Assembly (NCBI GenBank): GCA_019009955.1
Contig: CM032228.1
Span: 100,509,001 to 100,573,000 of the forward strand
From: Riptortus pedestris
Lineage: Eukaryota; Arthropoda; Insecta; Hemiptera; Alydidae
DNA length: 64,000 bases
Reading direction: 5' to 3'
Under the pieces are notes generated by a model. It did no database searches. It was given only the letters and a program-made list of their open reading frames with translations, and had not been told where the DNA came from. Below are positions 1 through 11,934 of the stretch, piece by piece. A program made the translations under genes and the position numbers. Every line of letters begins with the position of its first letter. Position 1 is the first letter of the stretch.

Positions 1-55
1 GTTTTTGATTCAACTAGCATAAGGTACAGTGTAGGAATTTGATTTCCCAACTAGG

Positions 56-508
56 AGTTAGGGTTTACTTAGAAGTTAAAACATATATTCGGTTCTAATG
101 TTGGTTTTATAGAACATGTCAAATAAATAAAACAATATTTATAGTAAATTTAATTTACAATAAGATTGGTTCTATACAATTCTTTGATCCGACGTGTGGT
201 AACGGAGATATTTGGAATTTTCGAAAATCCGCCCCTCTAAACCCCCCCCTCCCACTGGTCCGATTTTAGCCATTAACGAACTTCATCTGTCTTTTTGCAT
301 AAAACGTTTAAATATCGACTTTGGTAACGATCAAACAAGAATTGCGACCGCTACAGCGTTAACAGACAAATATATATATATACAGTTTTGAACGTACCTC
401 ATTTTCGTCATCTCCTGGGTAGGATCGATGGACATTTGAAGAAAATTTTCAAAAATCGCGTCATGAGTACGACCTCAATAGCTGATTTCCCTTAAGGGAA
501 ATCTGCTA
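56..508 (+). repeat. Family R dispersed repeat, copy 1
   Basis: This copy runs from a degraded gggtttactt segment, through a C-rich tract near 232-258 and a short (TA)n near 370-381, to the terminal palindrome ttcccttaagggaa followed by atctgcta. The same order of segments recurs in at least ten places in the window on both strands. I define plus orientation as running from the AAAAGTCCGTC end (end B) to the palindrome end (end A). The end-B part is missing or too diverged to see here. Confidence 0.8.
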
Positions 509-772
509 ATATATTATAAACACAATTCATTTGGCATCAAAACAAAAATGTTTCAAATTATGATTCGTTTCAGACATCCAGTCCCGAAGTAGAATTTTAT
601 TGGTTATACCTCTTATAGCATCGAGACATTTTTTTTTTTTTTTTGCACAGTTATTAAAAAGTGGAGGGGGGAGGTTGTATCGGATTACAGTTTCGAGTAG
701 TGAACTAGAGGTAGCAGATAAACACCGTGAATTGCACACTAAATTTGATTATTTTTATTCTTATTTTATGCG

Positions 773-831
773 GGCTATACTGAGTAGGTCCGGCCTACTG
801 GTCTGTTTCACCGGACCAACTCAGTATAGCC
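773..831. repeat. Short hairpin, 21-bp arms
   Basis: Arms 773-793 and 811-831 pair at 20 of 21 positions around a 17-nt loop. The size fits a small fold-back remnant or a pre-miRNA-like stem. No supporting transcript evidence is available, so the class is open. Confidence 0.6.
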
Positions 832-1013
832 AGGCAATTGAAGAGCTTCATAAATGTAGAAGCAACTAGCTCTTTCTGTTCTGCAATCCTACCAGAATAT
901 GACAAGGAAGCGCTAAGCTGATCAAGTGTACCTTATAACCACAGTTTTCTGGGAAGACTTTGAGACTAAACATATTTAACGTATTGCATATTGTCAATTT
1001 GCGCTATGCTATG

Positions 1014-1065
<52 letters not shown>

Positions 1066-1066
1066 A
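1014..1066. repeat. (TA)n(TG)n microsatellite
   Basis: An alternating TA run passes directly into a TG run. Simple-sequence tract with no associated gene. Confidence 0.95.
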
Positions 1067-2521
1067 TTTGAAATTTTGAATTGAATCATATTATGAAAAT
1101 TACTGATGCTAAGAAATTTATTTCAAGGCAATCGATGAGAATTTATTTTTTAAATATTATAAACATGAACTTATTCTTTAACACTCGTTGAATCCCGACT
1201 TCATCATTTTACAAATACTAGCTGCGTTACATGTCGTCGATGGATTTGCATACAAATGATTTCCTTTCATATATAAAGACGGGATTAACGTTAGCTCTAG
1301 ATAACCCCTTTTCGTCACAAAACAGAAAGGTACTTCCACTTCGAGTGTACCTGAAAAGAAAGGAATTGACTGAAAAGAAAGGATATTTCTGATATACAAT
1401 GAAAGAAAGGAATTATTTAGAAATTCAGGGTATCCAATCTTTAAATATGAAAGGTAATATAAAAATGAACCCGTCCATGATGTGTAACCCAGGAATGCTA
1501 TGAGTGTGCGGACATAACCTATTATCCAATAACGGGCGGAAATGCATTTTAACATAGTTGTATATACTGTGCACCACCATCGAACCGTAGGTTCTCTGAT
1601 ATCTGCTAAAAAATTAAATATTTTGCAGTAAGATAAGAAAAAAAAATAACTTATTTCATTCTAAACCATAAGACTCTGAAGGTTTCGTCATTTGCTTCTC
1701 ACGGAGATATTTGAGAAAAAAGTTGTCCCCCCCCCTCCCAATGACCAGAAGCAGGGGCTTGCCTGAAATTGGAAACGTCCCCTAACCGTCCAGCCACTGG
1801 ATATGAGAGTCGAAGGAGGGTGAAGACAAGATGTTCCTCCTCAAATGAGGTGGGACAATTAGGAGATTAATGGTCTAAGTTTTTGCGGAGGAAGGGACAC
1901 TGAAATCGGATAGCCGCGTCATAAGCCCGGCCCCCTCTATCCACTAGTTTGGCTACAAATACAATATTGTGTTACCTAACGGGAACATCTGCCCTTCTTA
2001 TTGTCCTTCACAATGCCGCTGATTGCCATCGCTCTCGTTTTTTTCTGTCTTTTTTTTTGTCTTCTATGGCGTGTAGCTATCTACTTAGTGAAAACACTGT
2101 TGTCGCCATTGCTCTGCCGGCTTTACTGAAAAGGATAAGTGGGCCTGATCTGCTATAGATATGGAGCGGTTAACCACAGATACCGCATCGTATCGGTTAG
2201 CCTAACCAACAATGGTCCTTAACCTACCGTATCATTAACCAATTGACCACTTAACCTCTTGTTCCTTTTTTACCATGGCTCTTCAGTCTAGGAAGGCGGG
2301 CCTTGGAATTCAATTTCTGGCAAGAATGACTACTGGCCCGCATCCCCAACATATATTCATATGAATTCTTATTCCAATGGTTACAAGTACCTAATGATAA
2401 ATGTTTTAAACGAAGAATAACGTTTTATTGAACTCATTGTGATTAATCCAGTTAGACCAATAAACAAAATAAGTCTTATAATTTTACACAATCTTGGCGT
2501 GGCGTTCTCTCTTATTATTAT

Positions 2522-2600
2522 GTTTTGTTTTTATTTATTTATTCATGGACACCACATCAAAGGTGTAATGTACCTAGTTAAAGGATGTTGTAAGGAAAAT
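2522..2600 (-). mobile_element. Probable 3' end of a non-LTR retrotransposon
   Basis: Read on the minus strand, a short hairpin (ACACC..GGTGT) is followed by an AATAAATAAATAAA tail. This is the same hairpin-plus-AAATA-tail layout as the coding LINE copies at 12783 and 34513. No coding sequence remains, so the call rests only on layout. Confidence 0.4.
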
Positions 2601-2651
2601 GTGCAAAGTTAAATAACAAAATTAAAATATATAAAAGATTACAACAATTAA

Positions 2652-2747
2652 CAATAACAAATACCTTAACAACAAGTAGCAATAACAAATACCTTAACAA
2701 CAAGTAGAAATAACAAATACATTAACAACAAGTAGCAATAACAAATG
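2652..2747. repeat. 28-bp minisatellite, about 3.4 units
   Basis: Units of caataacaaataccttaac plus aacaagtag lie head to tail at 2652, 2680 and 2708, with a partial unit at 2736. Units 1 and 2 are identical and unit 3 has two changes. It is too regular and spacer-free to be a CRISPR array, and the context is eukaryotic. Confidence 0.9.
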
Positions 2748-3233
2748 TGTGTAACAGCTAAACATATTATAAATTATCATGAAAAAAAACTGGTGATGAG
2801 CATAGTTGGTGGATGATTAGTAGGAAATGATTGGCTGAAAATGGTACTTATGCTAATGGTAATTTTTCATACTCGGATTAAATTATTCTTGGCATTGACA
2901 AAAGCCTGTAACAGGAATAAATCTGACACAAGAAATGCACTGCAGTTTACAGATACTTTTATACAGAAATAGTTTTATGCATTTTCAAATTTTGACTTCC
3001 AACTTCCAGCCACTAATTCAAAAATGTTATCTAGTTCTTGCGACTTTAGACTTCCAGTTCCTAAGTAGAATTCATTAGTTCTCTAATAGACTTGCCTAGA
3101 TACCGAATGTTTTGAGTATGTGTCAGGGATATAAATATTGTCAAAGCGGGCTATATTATGCTCCTCTACCATTGATAGGAGTGGAGCTTGGAATAACCTT
3201 AATTAGATTTCACACCGCCATGTTAGCAGATTT

Positions 3234-3843
3234 CCCTGAAGGGTAATCTTCTATTGAGGTCGTACTCATGACGCGATTTTCGAAAATGTTCTTCAAATGT
3301 CCATCGATCCTACCCAGGAGATGACGAAAATGAGGTTCGTTCAAAATTATATATATATGTCTGTAAACGCTCTAATGGTCGCAATTTTTGTTTGTTCGTT
3401 ACCAAACTCGACATTTAATCTTTTTATATAAAAAGAAAGATCAAGTTCGTTAATGGCTGAAATCGGACCAGTGGGAGGAGGGGGTAGATGGGGGGAAATT
3501 TGAAAATTCAAAATATCTCCGTCATTATGCGTCGGATCGAAAACTTTTATAGAATCAATCTTATTGCAAATTAAATTTACTATAAATATTGTTCTATACA
3601 TTTATTATCTATCTTGAACATTAACCTTGATATTTGTATTGTGTGTGTGGTCTGCAGAAGTCGGCTGTATTCGGGACGTTCCGCCAAAAGCTAGTTCGGC
3701 CGTTTCCGTAACTGTTCTTCCCTCGTGAATTGGTTTAGAGATTCGTTACTACTACTGTTATTAGTAGGCAGATTTCTCTATTGTAAAACTTCACGTGGTA
3801 AATCTGCTTAGTTTAAGCAGCCCCTGCGTGACGGACTTTTTTT
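3234..3843 (-). repeat. Family R dispersed repeat, copy 2 (near full length)
   Basis: Both ends are present. It starts with agcagatttccctgaagggt at 3235 and ends with ttaagcagcccctgcgtgac then ggacttttt at about 3841. Inside are a short (TA)n (about 3349-3358), the G-rich tract (3473-3495) and a segment near 3678 (aagctagttcggccgtttcc) that recurs in copies 3 and 8. The 12-bp motif near both ends is inverted (AGCAGATTTCCC at end A, GGTAAATCTGCT at end B), and about 33 bp extend beyond it only at end B. That asymmetry recalls Helentron/HINE ends. Confidence 0.8.
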
Positions 3844-4440
3844 ATATCAATGGCCAAGGATGGTAACAAAGTTTCTAATTATTTCGTACTTCGGACAACA
3901 CCTCATTCATTCTTCTAGGGCATTACAACAGAATGCCTGAATAAAATTTTATCGTATTTTATTCTCCGCAAGCTAAGACGATAAATTTGTGTTATTTTGA
4001 ATTGAAACTAGATTTATTTGATCACTCAAACGATAATAAAGTCATCAAAATTGGTCTAATAGGCATTCCACGCTTCGTGCTTAAACATAAATATAACTGA
4101 TTTGAAGGCAATAAATGGATTATTTAATGCTTCCGATTATCCAATATTTCTATTTTGACGGGAAGCCATTATTATATCAACTGAATTCCGGATAATAGCA
4201 ATTCTAAACATAAATGCGTAAAGCAAATGAATGATTGCACATTTCATTATGCACTGTTTGTGTTAAAGGACATTTGTGTTATTGATGAATATGACTGGAT
4301 GATTTTATGCATCCAATCATTATATTTACACGGAAAACATATTTAAACCCATTCAGGGCGGTTATCATGGCTAGTTTCGGTCTACTTTAAAATTAAACAT
4401 TAATGAAACATGTCATATAAATTAATAATTTAGTTTTTGT
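3844..4440. other. Unassigned AT-rich sequence
   Basis: No open frame, RNA or recognisable repeat was found between R copy 2 and the LINE fragment that follows. Confidence 0.5.
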
Positions 4441-4589
4441 ATCAATTGCAGGTAATTTTGTCTATGGCAGTGAACATTTCGTACACTGGGCTATTAGTTG
4501 GTAATGTAAGATTAGGAACTGTTTCTTACAAAAGAGGCAAAGCCTATTTAAGTCAATCTTTGATAGGCCCAAAAGGAATCAAGGTGGAA

Positions 4590-5210
4590 CATAAAAATAG
4601 GTAACTGGAATGACTTCTCGAATAAAATAGGAAAGTATTTACTTGACTTTATAAATAATCACATGGGTGATATTAATATTGAGGACATAGTTACTAAATT
4701 TTCGAATATGGTTATCGAATGCGCAGAGACATATTGGACGTATATGTTCAAAACCCATAAAAAAACTAGTGTCTTGGTGGAAAGAACAGTGAAAAGAGTC
4801 TCGAAAATAAGCCAGAAAACCTATTAGTTACATATAAGGGACAAAAATCTAGGAGATCTAAATTAAGAAACAGAAAGTAACCGCCAAACTTGAATTCTAA
4901 AATAGTGAAAACTATCATGGCGAAGTTTCATCTACAGAATATGTCACTCTTCCCCCATAAAAGAAGTATAGCCAAGTATTAACAAAATTAAAGGTAGGTA
5001 TATCATCAGACGAATTCCAAGATCCCCTCAGGATAACTAGATTTACAGTTTTAAAAATGAGACTATTACATATCTTTTTGTTCCGAAAATTTCAATATAA
5101 TTCCAGTAAACAATTAATCCAAAAAACTTCCAAAACTCTATAACACGTTTCTCAATACCACCTGATCCTTTTTCCACTACTGTTTCTAATATCAATAAGA
5201 AAATAACATT
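4590..5210 (+). pseudogene. Decayed non-LTR retrotransposon ORF2 fragment (linker between endonuclease and RT)
   Basis: Broken plus-strand frames give NWNDFSNKIGKYLLDFINNH, then a helical stretch ending ECAETYW, then SWWKEQ at about 4770, and later INKIKGRYIIRRIPRSP at about 4985-5030. This order matches the region between the APE endonuclease and the reverse transcriptase in insect non-LTR elements: a helical segment, a (S/P)WW(N/K)E motif, then a W.KI.KIKG.. segment. Several stops and frameshifts show that it is dead. Neither the endonuclease nor the RT core is present, so it is a short internal fragment. The family placement is from recalled motifs and no alignment was run. Confidence 0.55.
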
Positions 5211-5401
5211 GTAAAAGAAAAAAATACTAAGTATTTACAAAGCCTCGTACATTTTTTCAATTCAAAATATCTGTCCCAAACGCGCATGCGTTGCCTAATA
5301 GCCCAATATATACTGTGTGCGGTTTTTCCTATTACATACAGAAGAATATTCTTAAGTTTAAAATTTGCTGCTAAGTTTAACATTAAGTCACAATTCTGTA
5401 T

Positions 5402-5680
5402 TAAGGATCAATAAGAAGGCCAAGTCCTCTACTGGTTTTTAATATAATGCAGAGTGCACTTTCGGAGTCAACGCTCCATCCTCAGTGCCTGCTGATTAAA
5501 GCTGCGTTGCCTGGACCACGACTGCCGGGCGACTCCAAAAACGGGACTGTCGCCCGGCAGTCGTGGTCCAGGCAACGCAGCTTTAATCAGCAGGCACTGA
5601 GTATGGAGCGTTGACTCCGAAAGTGCACTCTGCATTATATTAAAAACCAGTAGAGGACTTGGCCTTCTTATTGATCCTTA
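5402..5680. mobile_element. Near-perfect long palindrome (132-bp arms, 15-nt loop)
   Basis: Arm 5402-5533 and arm 5549-5680 are reverse complements with a single mismatch at 5480, around a 15-nt loop. The arms are clearly richer in GC than the surroundings. The 13-bp string aattctgtattaa occurs just left (5392-5404) and again 39 bp right (5719-5731) of the palindrome, as expected for a target-site duplication. It may be a fold-back or MITE-like element, or a self-primed retroposed sequence. No coding capacity is seen. Confidence 0.75.
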
Positions 5681-5731
5681 TACATTTGTTCCTCTACCAT
5701 CCAGCATATTCCAGAGATAATTCTGTATTAA

Positions 5732-7020
5732 TCTGTTTTACTAACCATATCCCTTAAAAAATAGATTAAATGACAGCCAACATTCTTACTTTAATTTTCT
5801 CAAGTGCAATGTTCTACAGGACATAGTTCAACTTTGGTTGAACCCATCACCCTCGTTTTTTTTTCTTTTTTTCTAAAAAAAAGCAGAAGCAATTTATATG
5901 AACTGAGACATTTCGAAACTCAAACATGGAGTTGGATGTAGAGTCGTGGATTGAAGATGCTACGCTAGCCAATCGTTTAAAAGTAGAAACTTTAGTCTTC
6001 GCACCTGAATTATTGGCTATAGCAGAAGGCACCAAATGTACAGAACAAGAGGATTGTCTTAACATAATTTACCGCCTACTCCCAAAATGACATTCAACCT
6101 ATAAAAAAGTTGAACTGACATTTCATGCACATCTCTTCTTAGTCAGCTGCGCCTGATAAACAATTAACTATCTACCAGATACCTTCACATATAGGAATTA
6201 ATAGGAGTGAAGTTGCCTACTCTAATGGCGAAAAATCTGTCCATTCAACTTTCATTACCAACTAATAACCCCATTGCGTCTCACCTAAGGGGTAGACCAT
6301 TACTTATTATCCAACCAAACTAACATTTTACCCAAATGATATCCTACAGACATTCTGGTCGACATATAAAATAGAACATAACGATGTAAAGCAATTAGCA
6401 TCGTTATGTTCTATTTTATGTCAGTGCGAAGATAAATAAAATAAATAATAGATTCATACGTAGAAATTGATGACTTTGGTGATTTTTATAACAAATAAAT
6501 AGACTGTTAACGGATAAATTCCCATTAGGCTATCGCTGTTTTGTATTTCTATTATATATTACTTTTATCAGGTTCAAACATCTACTCACAAATCGTCCCC
6601 TTCTTATTGAAGACATATTTTACATGTTTACCTACTGCTTGGGATTAAGTAGGGGCTTACTATTATATCTTTTATTCTTATCTACTTGTAATCAAACACT
6701 CGTGGACATATGATGGCAATAATAGATACAAGATACCCCAGGTAATAGTTATCCATTAGATTGTAGATAGGACTACAATGCAGGACATGTCTTTTAGTTA
6801 GGGACCCCTCTTGGCCTCCAGGTGCATACATGCATGCTCATGCTCTAAATCAGCATTAGGTGTCCTGTGCTAGCATAATCTTAACTCTTAATAATATTTA
6901 TATATATAAATGAATAATGTATACTTATATACACCAAATCTAAAAAAAAATATTCTGAATTTCTTTACTACAATTACTTCTACTAGTAATAGTACCGTCT
7001 ATTATTTTAAACATATGTAA
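5732..7020. other. Unassigned AT-rich sequence
   Basis: No gene is recognised. A minus-strand frame of 72 codons at 5847-6065 ends in a lysine run from a homopolymer and has no known domain. A short hairpin lies at 6361-6422. Confidence 0.5.
6361..6422. repeat. Short hairpin, about 25-bp arms
   Basis: The left arm (gacatataaaatagaacata then acgatg) pairs with the right arm (catcgttatgttctatttta then tgtc). There is one 2-nt indel and a loop of about 12 nt. It resembles a pre-miRNA or a tiny fold-back element; the sequence alone cannot tell which. Confidence 0.6.
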
Positions 7021-7023
7021 AGA

Positions 7024-7026
<3 letters not shown>

Positions 7027-7106
<80 letters not shown>

Positions 7107-7147
7107 ACACACATACACATACACACACAAAAAACACACACACACAT
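7027..7147. repeat. (CT)n(TA)n(CA)n compound microsatellite
   Basis: A CT run passes into TA and then into CA-rich sequence. Simple-sequence tract. Confidence 0.95.
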
Positions 7148-7390
7148 ATATTTGTTGCAAGCAAAGGATGTGATCGTAAGGGAATGTATGGCCGAAAAGT
7201 CTCGTAGAAGGTGATTTTTTATTATATTATATATTATTTTTCATAAAGAAAATGAGATTTCAATTTCTTCCGTAACTCAAATATATACGCAGGAAGTTAT
7301 CATACGAAATAAAATTCTACTAATATATTTTGACTGTAAGGTCGATTTCCCTCATCCGTTGCGTTACTTCTTTAGTCTTTTCTTTTTTTT

Positions 7391-7468
7391 AGAAAAGGGT
7401 GGTAACCTGTAGATGACCCGTCCCGATTAGCCAAAGTAGCATAAAGTGGACGTAAATAATAATAAACA
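7391..7468 (+). mobile_element. tRNA-derived SINE, 3' fragment
   Basis: It matches the 3' half of the SINE at 38653: gaaaagggtggtaacctgta, then gatgacccgtcccgattagc, then agtggacgtaaataataata. The tRNA-like head is missing. Confidence 0.75.
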
Positions 7469-7479
7469 AACAAAACAAT

Positions 7480-10400
7480 CTTCTTTAGTCTGGTCGAATA
7501 AGCACACTCATTCATACTTACGGGCAAATATATATATCAATTTCAACTTGAAAAGTTTCTGACTGGCATATTCTTAAAATAAATGTGACGTGACTTATAA
7601 TTTTTGGTCGATTAGAAATACTCGCAATCAATATAGAAAATACTAGCCCACGATTTAATGATAAATATGTAATGAAAAGTACAGGAGAGCGCGAAGAACA
7701 TTCTTCTATGAATAAAGGTTGTCTTTTAGGTTCTCTTTTAAATTCATGTTACTGTAGGAAATAAAATTATAATTTTTAAAGAGGCTATTTATCTGTTACT
7801 CGTAGATGTCTACGGCCCTTGTCTATATTACAGTGAAGGTCTTTGTTTATTGGCCTTGTCTTGATGTTTAGAGTACTTATCGTTTTCATGAGTCGAGTGA
7901 ATTAAAATTCCAAACATTTTTCTACTGTAACAGCTGATTACTTCATTAATCGAAATCATTTATACATTTCAAATTCTAAGCCAGGTACTCTCAAACGATA
8001 CCTTAGGATCGAAATTCGTTTTACAATCTCCAAATGGGAAAATTAAGAGTTTTAACTCCAAAGGAATAAGTAGAGCAGCAGGAAAATCTCTTTAACAACA
8101 ATAAATATTTCTGGTGATTTTTAACCGTTTTGTTAGTTTTGAAAAATACACTATTTGTAGGAAAATATTTTTGTTGTTATATATTAATTTTCCGAGTTTT
8201 AACTGACAAACTTTTAGATTAAAAATACATAAAAAAAGGTTTCTTCCAGTGCTTAAAAATGCTAGCCACCAAATTCAAAAATAGTGGACTTATTCATTTT
8301 TCTAGGACATTATACAATATTTCAATCCGGTACATGAAAACGGAGATATTTACGATTTTAAATTCTGTCTCATTTCTAGCATTAATGACCATGGGCTGAA
8401 GTTTATATGGAATAAAATACCGATTGTTGTAACTGTCGATTACAAATTGTCTCCGCTAGAGCGTTTGTGTATGGTATCGGTCACGATTTTGGAATTTCAG
8501 TATATACTGATTGCAGGAAGTTCGTCTGTAGATGACAGCAAGGAGAGAAATATTTGCTAGATTGGTTATTCGTGTCGTTTAAATAGTTCTTTCTTTCCCT
8601 ATTCTCTTTTATTACTGTGAATCCTGGATTGTTTTGTTTTATCCCCGTTAATAAACTCCTAATCTCCGAGTAAGAGAGTTAACACTATGGAATTATAAGT
8701 ATTTTAGAAAAAGTCTGCCATTCGTTTTCTCGACAAAAAAACGTTATCATCAAGTTATCAATGGACCCAATGTTGTTTAATAACAGACAAATAGGCCAAT
8801 TCACATTTGATTCAGTCGTCAGAGATAACGGAATTTTCAAACCATTTGCCCATCAATAAGACTAAGGAGACAGGAACAGACCAGTTCTCGATAAAGCAGA
8901 ATTGAAAACAATAAAAAACGGAAGACGAACAAAACGGTATAATCTCGTGCGCTGAATAGAGGTCTAGATCGGTAAGGTTTTGTTATCTACTTTAGGATTC
9001 ATATACATAAACCGCCTGAGGCGTGGGGACGTGTTTCGCAAATCGCAGGGACTCCCATTGTCATGGTAACCCCTCGACTTCAGTTCTCAACACAAATAAT
9101 GGAAAACATAATTCTTGGAGGGCAACTAACACAATGGCCTGTGGACCAGTTTTCTACCCATAGTCATAGTAGCCGCTCATCACAACATTCCCGGAGGGGA
9201 TGGTCACCCTCTCGTACCCAAGACCGGTTGCAAAAGGTGCCATTATGCAGTTTTAGTGTTTATTAGGAAACATCAGTACACAAACAAAAGTAAATTGGTA
9301 TTAATTTCTATTTGAAATAAGCGATGGTGACCCATAAATTGAATTTCCATAGGTAAAAATTGTGCTAGGTAATTTGTAGGAATCTTATTGTATATTTGCT
9401 GACGTTAGCGATATGCTATTCTCTGAAAAAATGAAATGTTCAAATCGACGTATAAACCCCTTAGTTTAAGAGACTGAAAGGAATTCAGTTGCAACAAGGT
9501 TTTATAAGGTTCCTTAGGAGCCTCAGAAATTGTGATACTTGCTATTTAATACAAACATAACACCTGAAAGGCAACACATTGGATACTGCGATGAATAATA
9601 ATTACCTATATTTTTTCCTTGAAAACCTGAGGGGGTGTGCTTAGCATCCGCCAACGTAAAACGTGGAAATTAATTCTGTCTATCAAAATTATTTAATAAT
9701 CTTAGCATAAATTGCGTTGGTATTTCAATTATTAGCTTTTTTTGGGGCAATTCTTTGTTTTGATAAAAACCATCGATGAATATTTACCCACTTGACGGAT
9801 CTAGAGTTTCTTCTTTTCAGACTGGTTTCCCTTCTCCTCTTGTCGGTTTTAGGTTGACACTAAAAGATTCAGGTACTTTCGCTGAAAGTGTTATTATTTA
9901 TTTCTAAAAGGAAAGGTGCCGTAATTATTGTAGAAGTGTGATCTTAAAATGTTGCTTGGTAGTTGCTCAGTCATAATTTGTCCATTAAGTTGTTGCTCGT
10001 TGTCCAGCCACTGGAGTTCGGTAAGTTTTTAATTTGATTTATTTTACTCCAAATACCAATAGTAGTATGTCAGTTTAAGCTAGAAACAAAATCTACCCAA
10101 CAATCTCTTTTACTTTTTTTTTTTATTGTCCACTGTGCTTTCGCCTTCTTTTTTTGTAATCTAAAAGCCGACTGAACAATGTCGTTCAGCGAAGTAAAAG
10201 TTTTCCCTGGAACAACCTGTAATAATTCGATGTTTTTGAAATATAAGGTCAGCAGTTCTAGTATTTCTTCAGATTAGTCTAATGATTCTAAAAATGTGTT
10301 ATCAAATTTGTAAAAGATGTTACTCGGAATTATTTCAGAGGTTTGGGCCTTTTCCTTTTGAACATTCTCTTCGTTTATTACATACATTCCACTATTTTTC

Positions 10401-11420
10401 AAGTTGTATTTCTTTTTGCAATATCACTTTTGCCATTTTTTGGGGTTTGTTTTGTGGAGACTTGTGATTTTTGTTTTGGTTATTTATTTTTCTATAAGGA
10501 AGTTTCTTACAATTTACTTCTTTTTAAATTATTTTTTTCTTCTTGATTTCAAGTTCCTTTCTTGCAGGTTTTTTTTTTTCGGAAGTAAGGTGACTCCGGC
10601 TGCAGATGAACACTATGTTCGATGTCAGGGTCCATTATGCTAATCCTTGCAAGGGTGTCAGTAGTGCACTAAAAGCTCACAAGTAAAGCACATTATTGTG
10701 GCTGGATGTAGAACTGGGACCGACAGATGACATATCACAATTCACTGAAGAAGATTTGGGGCTCCGAAAGTTGGCAAGAATAAAGTGAACTTATTGACAT
10801 TATCCATTCGCTTTCAATTTGAAAAGCCTAGACTGTTTAGTTATTAAAGTATGACACCCTTCCTCTTGGATATCTCGAACTGAACGTAAAAGCAGTGTTA
10901 TTCCAGTAAAACATACAACCCTTGGAGACATAGTAAAGGAATCATGAGTCGTTGTGACCACTCATTTTGAGTGATGAAAATCACATTTGACAAAATGGGA
11001 GGGATATGTGATAGAAAATGAGAATCTAGTGGGTGTTGGAAAAGAGACAGGCTGTAGGAGCGGTTGTGAGAGAGCATACGGCCAGCGTAGGGGTGGGCCC
11101 CCTAACTCGATTTATTAGCCGAGTCTATAGGAACGATTTTACAGCTCTATTAGCTCTTTATTCGGGAATCAGGAGCAATTAGCCTTTGGACCACCGGCTG
11201 CCCTCCGCTCTTCCTCTCTCATTTCTGTTCTTTAGGTATGAGGCGGGATCTCCTGTATAACCTATAGTAGTTATTCTATATAATGTAGTCTTGTTCTATA
11301 AAGTTGATCTTCTAGAAAATGTGACGTAGTTCATCTATATAAGATAACGTGATACTAAGAAGTAGCTCTTCTATATTATGTAACTTTGTTGAATAAAGTA
11401 GATCTTCTAAAATTTATTAA
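7480..11420. other. Unassigned AT-rich sequence
   Basis: No gene is recognised. A weak R-like fragment (cggagatattt and gctagagcgtttg) lies at about 8310-8480. A GC-richer patch at 9010-9260 carries a 67-codon open frame of unknown nature. A second GC-balanced block lies at about 11060-11240. The overlapping plus-strand frames at 10282-10643 are low-complexity Phe/Leu-rich translations of T-rich DNA. Confidence 0.45.
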
Positions 11421-11427
11421 GTAACGG

Positions 11428-11555
11428 ACTCATTAAATAAAATCTTTAGTACCACCCTGACCAGAAAAGGGTAGTAACCTGTAGATAACCCGTCCCAATT
11501 AGCCTTAGTTGCAAAAAGTGGACGTTAATAATTAATTAATTAATTAATTAATTAA
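11428..11555 (+). mobile_element. tRNA-derived SINE, 5'-truncated copy
   Basis: It starts at cattaaataaaatc and continues through agaaaagggtagtaacctgt, the cccgtcccaattagcc segment and aaaaagtggacgttaataat, ending in an (ATTA)n tail. It matches the body of the SINE at 40126. Confidence 0.8.
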
Positions 11556-11934
11556 ATATTTTATTTCACTAAATCCTAGCAGTTATGTGTGAGGACTGAA
11601 TACCAATAAAAACATAAATTTTTGGCTTACATAGGCCCAAGTGCTAAGCAGATTTCCCACTTGCTCGAATGATACGCTGTTGTACTCATTCAGCATCTAT
11701 TCTCTATTTTTTGTATTAAGAACCCTAAGTAAGTAGGAGTTGAAATAGAATCTGGAGATGAAATGATTAGTGATTCAAAAGATAAAATCGGATGAACAGT
11801 ATTAGGGTATTACTAAAGGCTGAAACCAAATATAATACAAATAACTAGGTTAATAATTAGAGTTAGAGAAAACATGTGTAAAAGTGGATGTAGGAAATTA
11901 TATTTTCAACAAAATGAGTTATATATGAGTTCGA

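Larger units (their letters stand above)
527..2520. other. Unassigned intergenic sequence
   Basis: I recognise no gene here. It holds a short hairpin (773-831) and a (TA)n(TG)n tract (about 1014-1066). A 125-codon minus-strand open frame at 1178-1555 shows no domain I know. A somewhat GC-richer patch lies around 1768-1960. The C-run near 1728-1740 next to 'cacggagatatttgag' could be a very worn R fragment. Confidence 0.5.

Noticed and set aside
1178..1555. 125-codon minus-strand frame as a gene
   Set aside because: It has no recognisable domain and chance open frames of this size occur in such sequence. It is left as unassigned.
2652..2747. Regular 28-bp direct repeats suggesting a CRISPR array
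   Set aside because: There are no unique spacers between units, the context is clearly eukaryotic, and no cas genes are present. It is a minisatellite.
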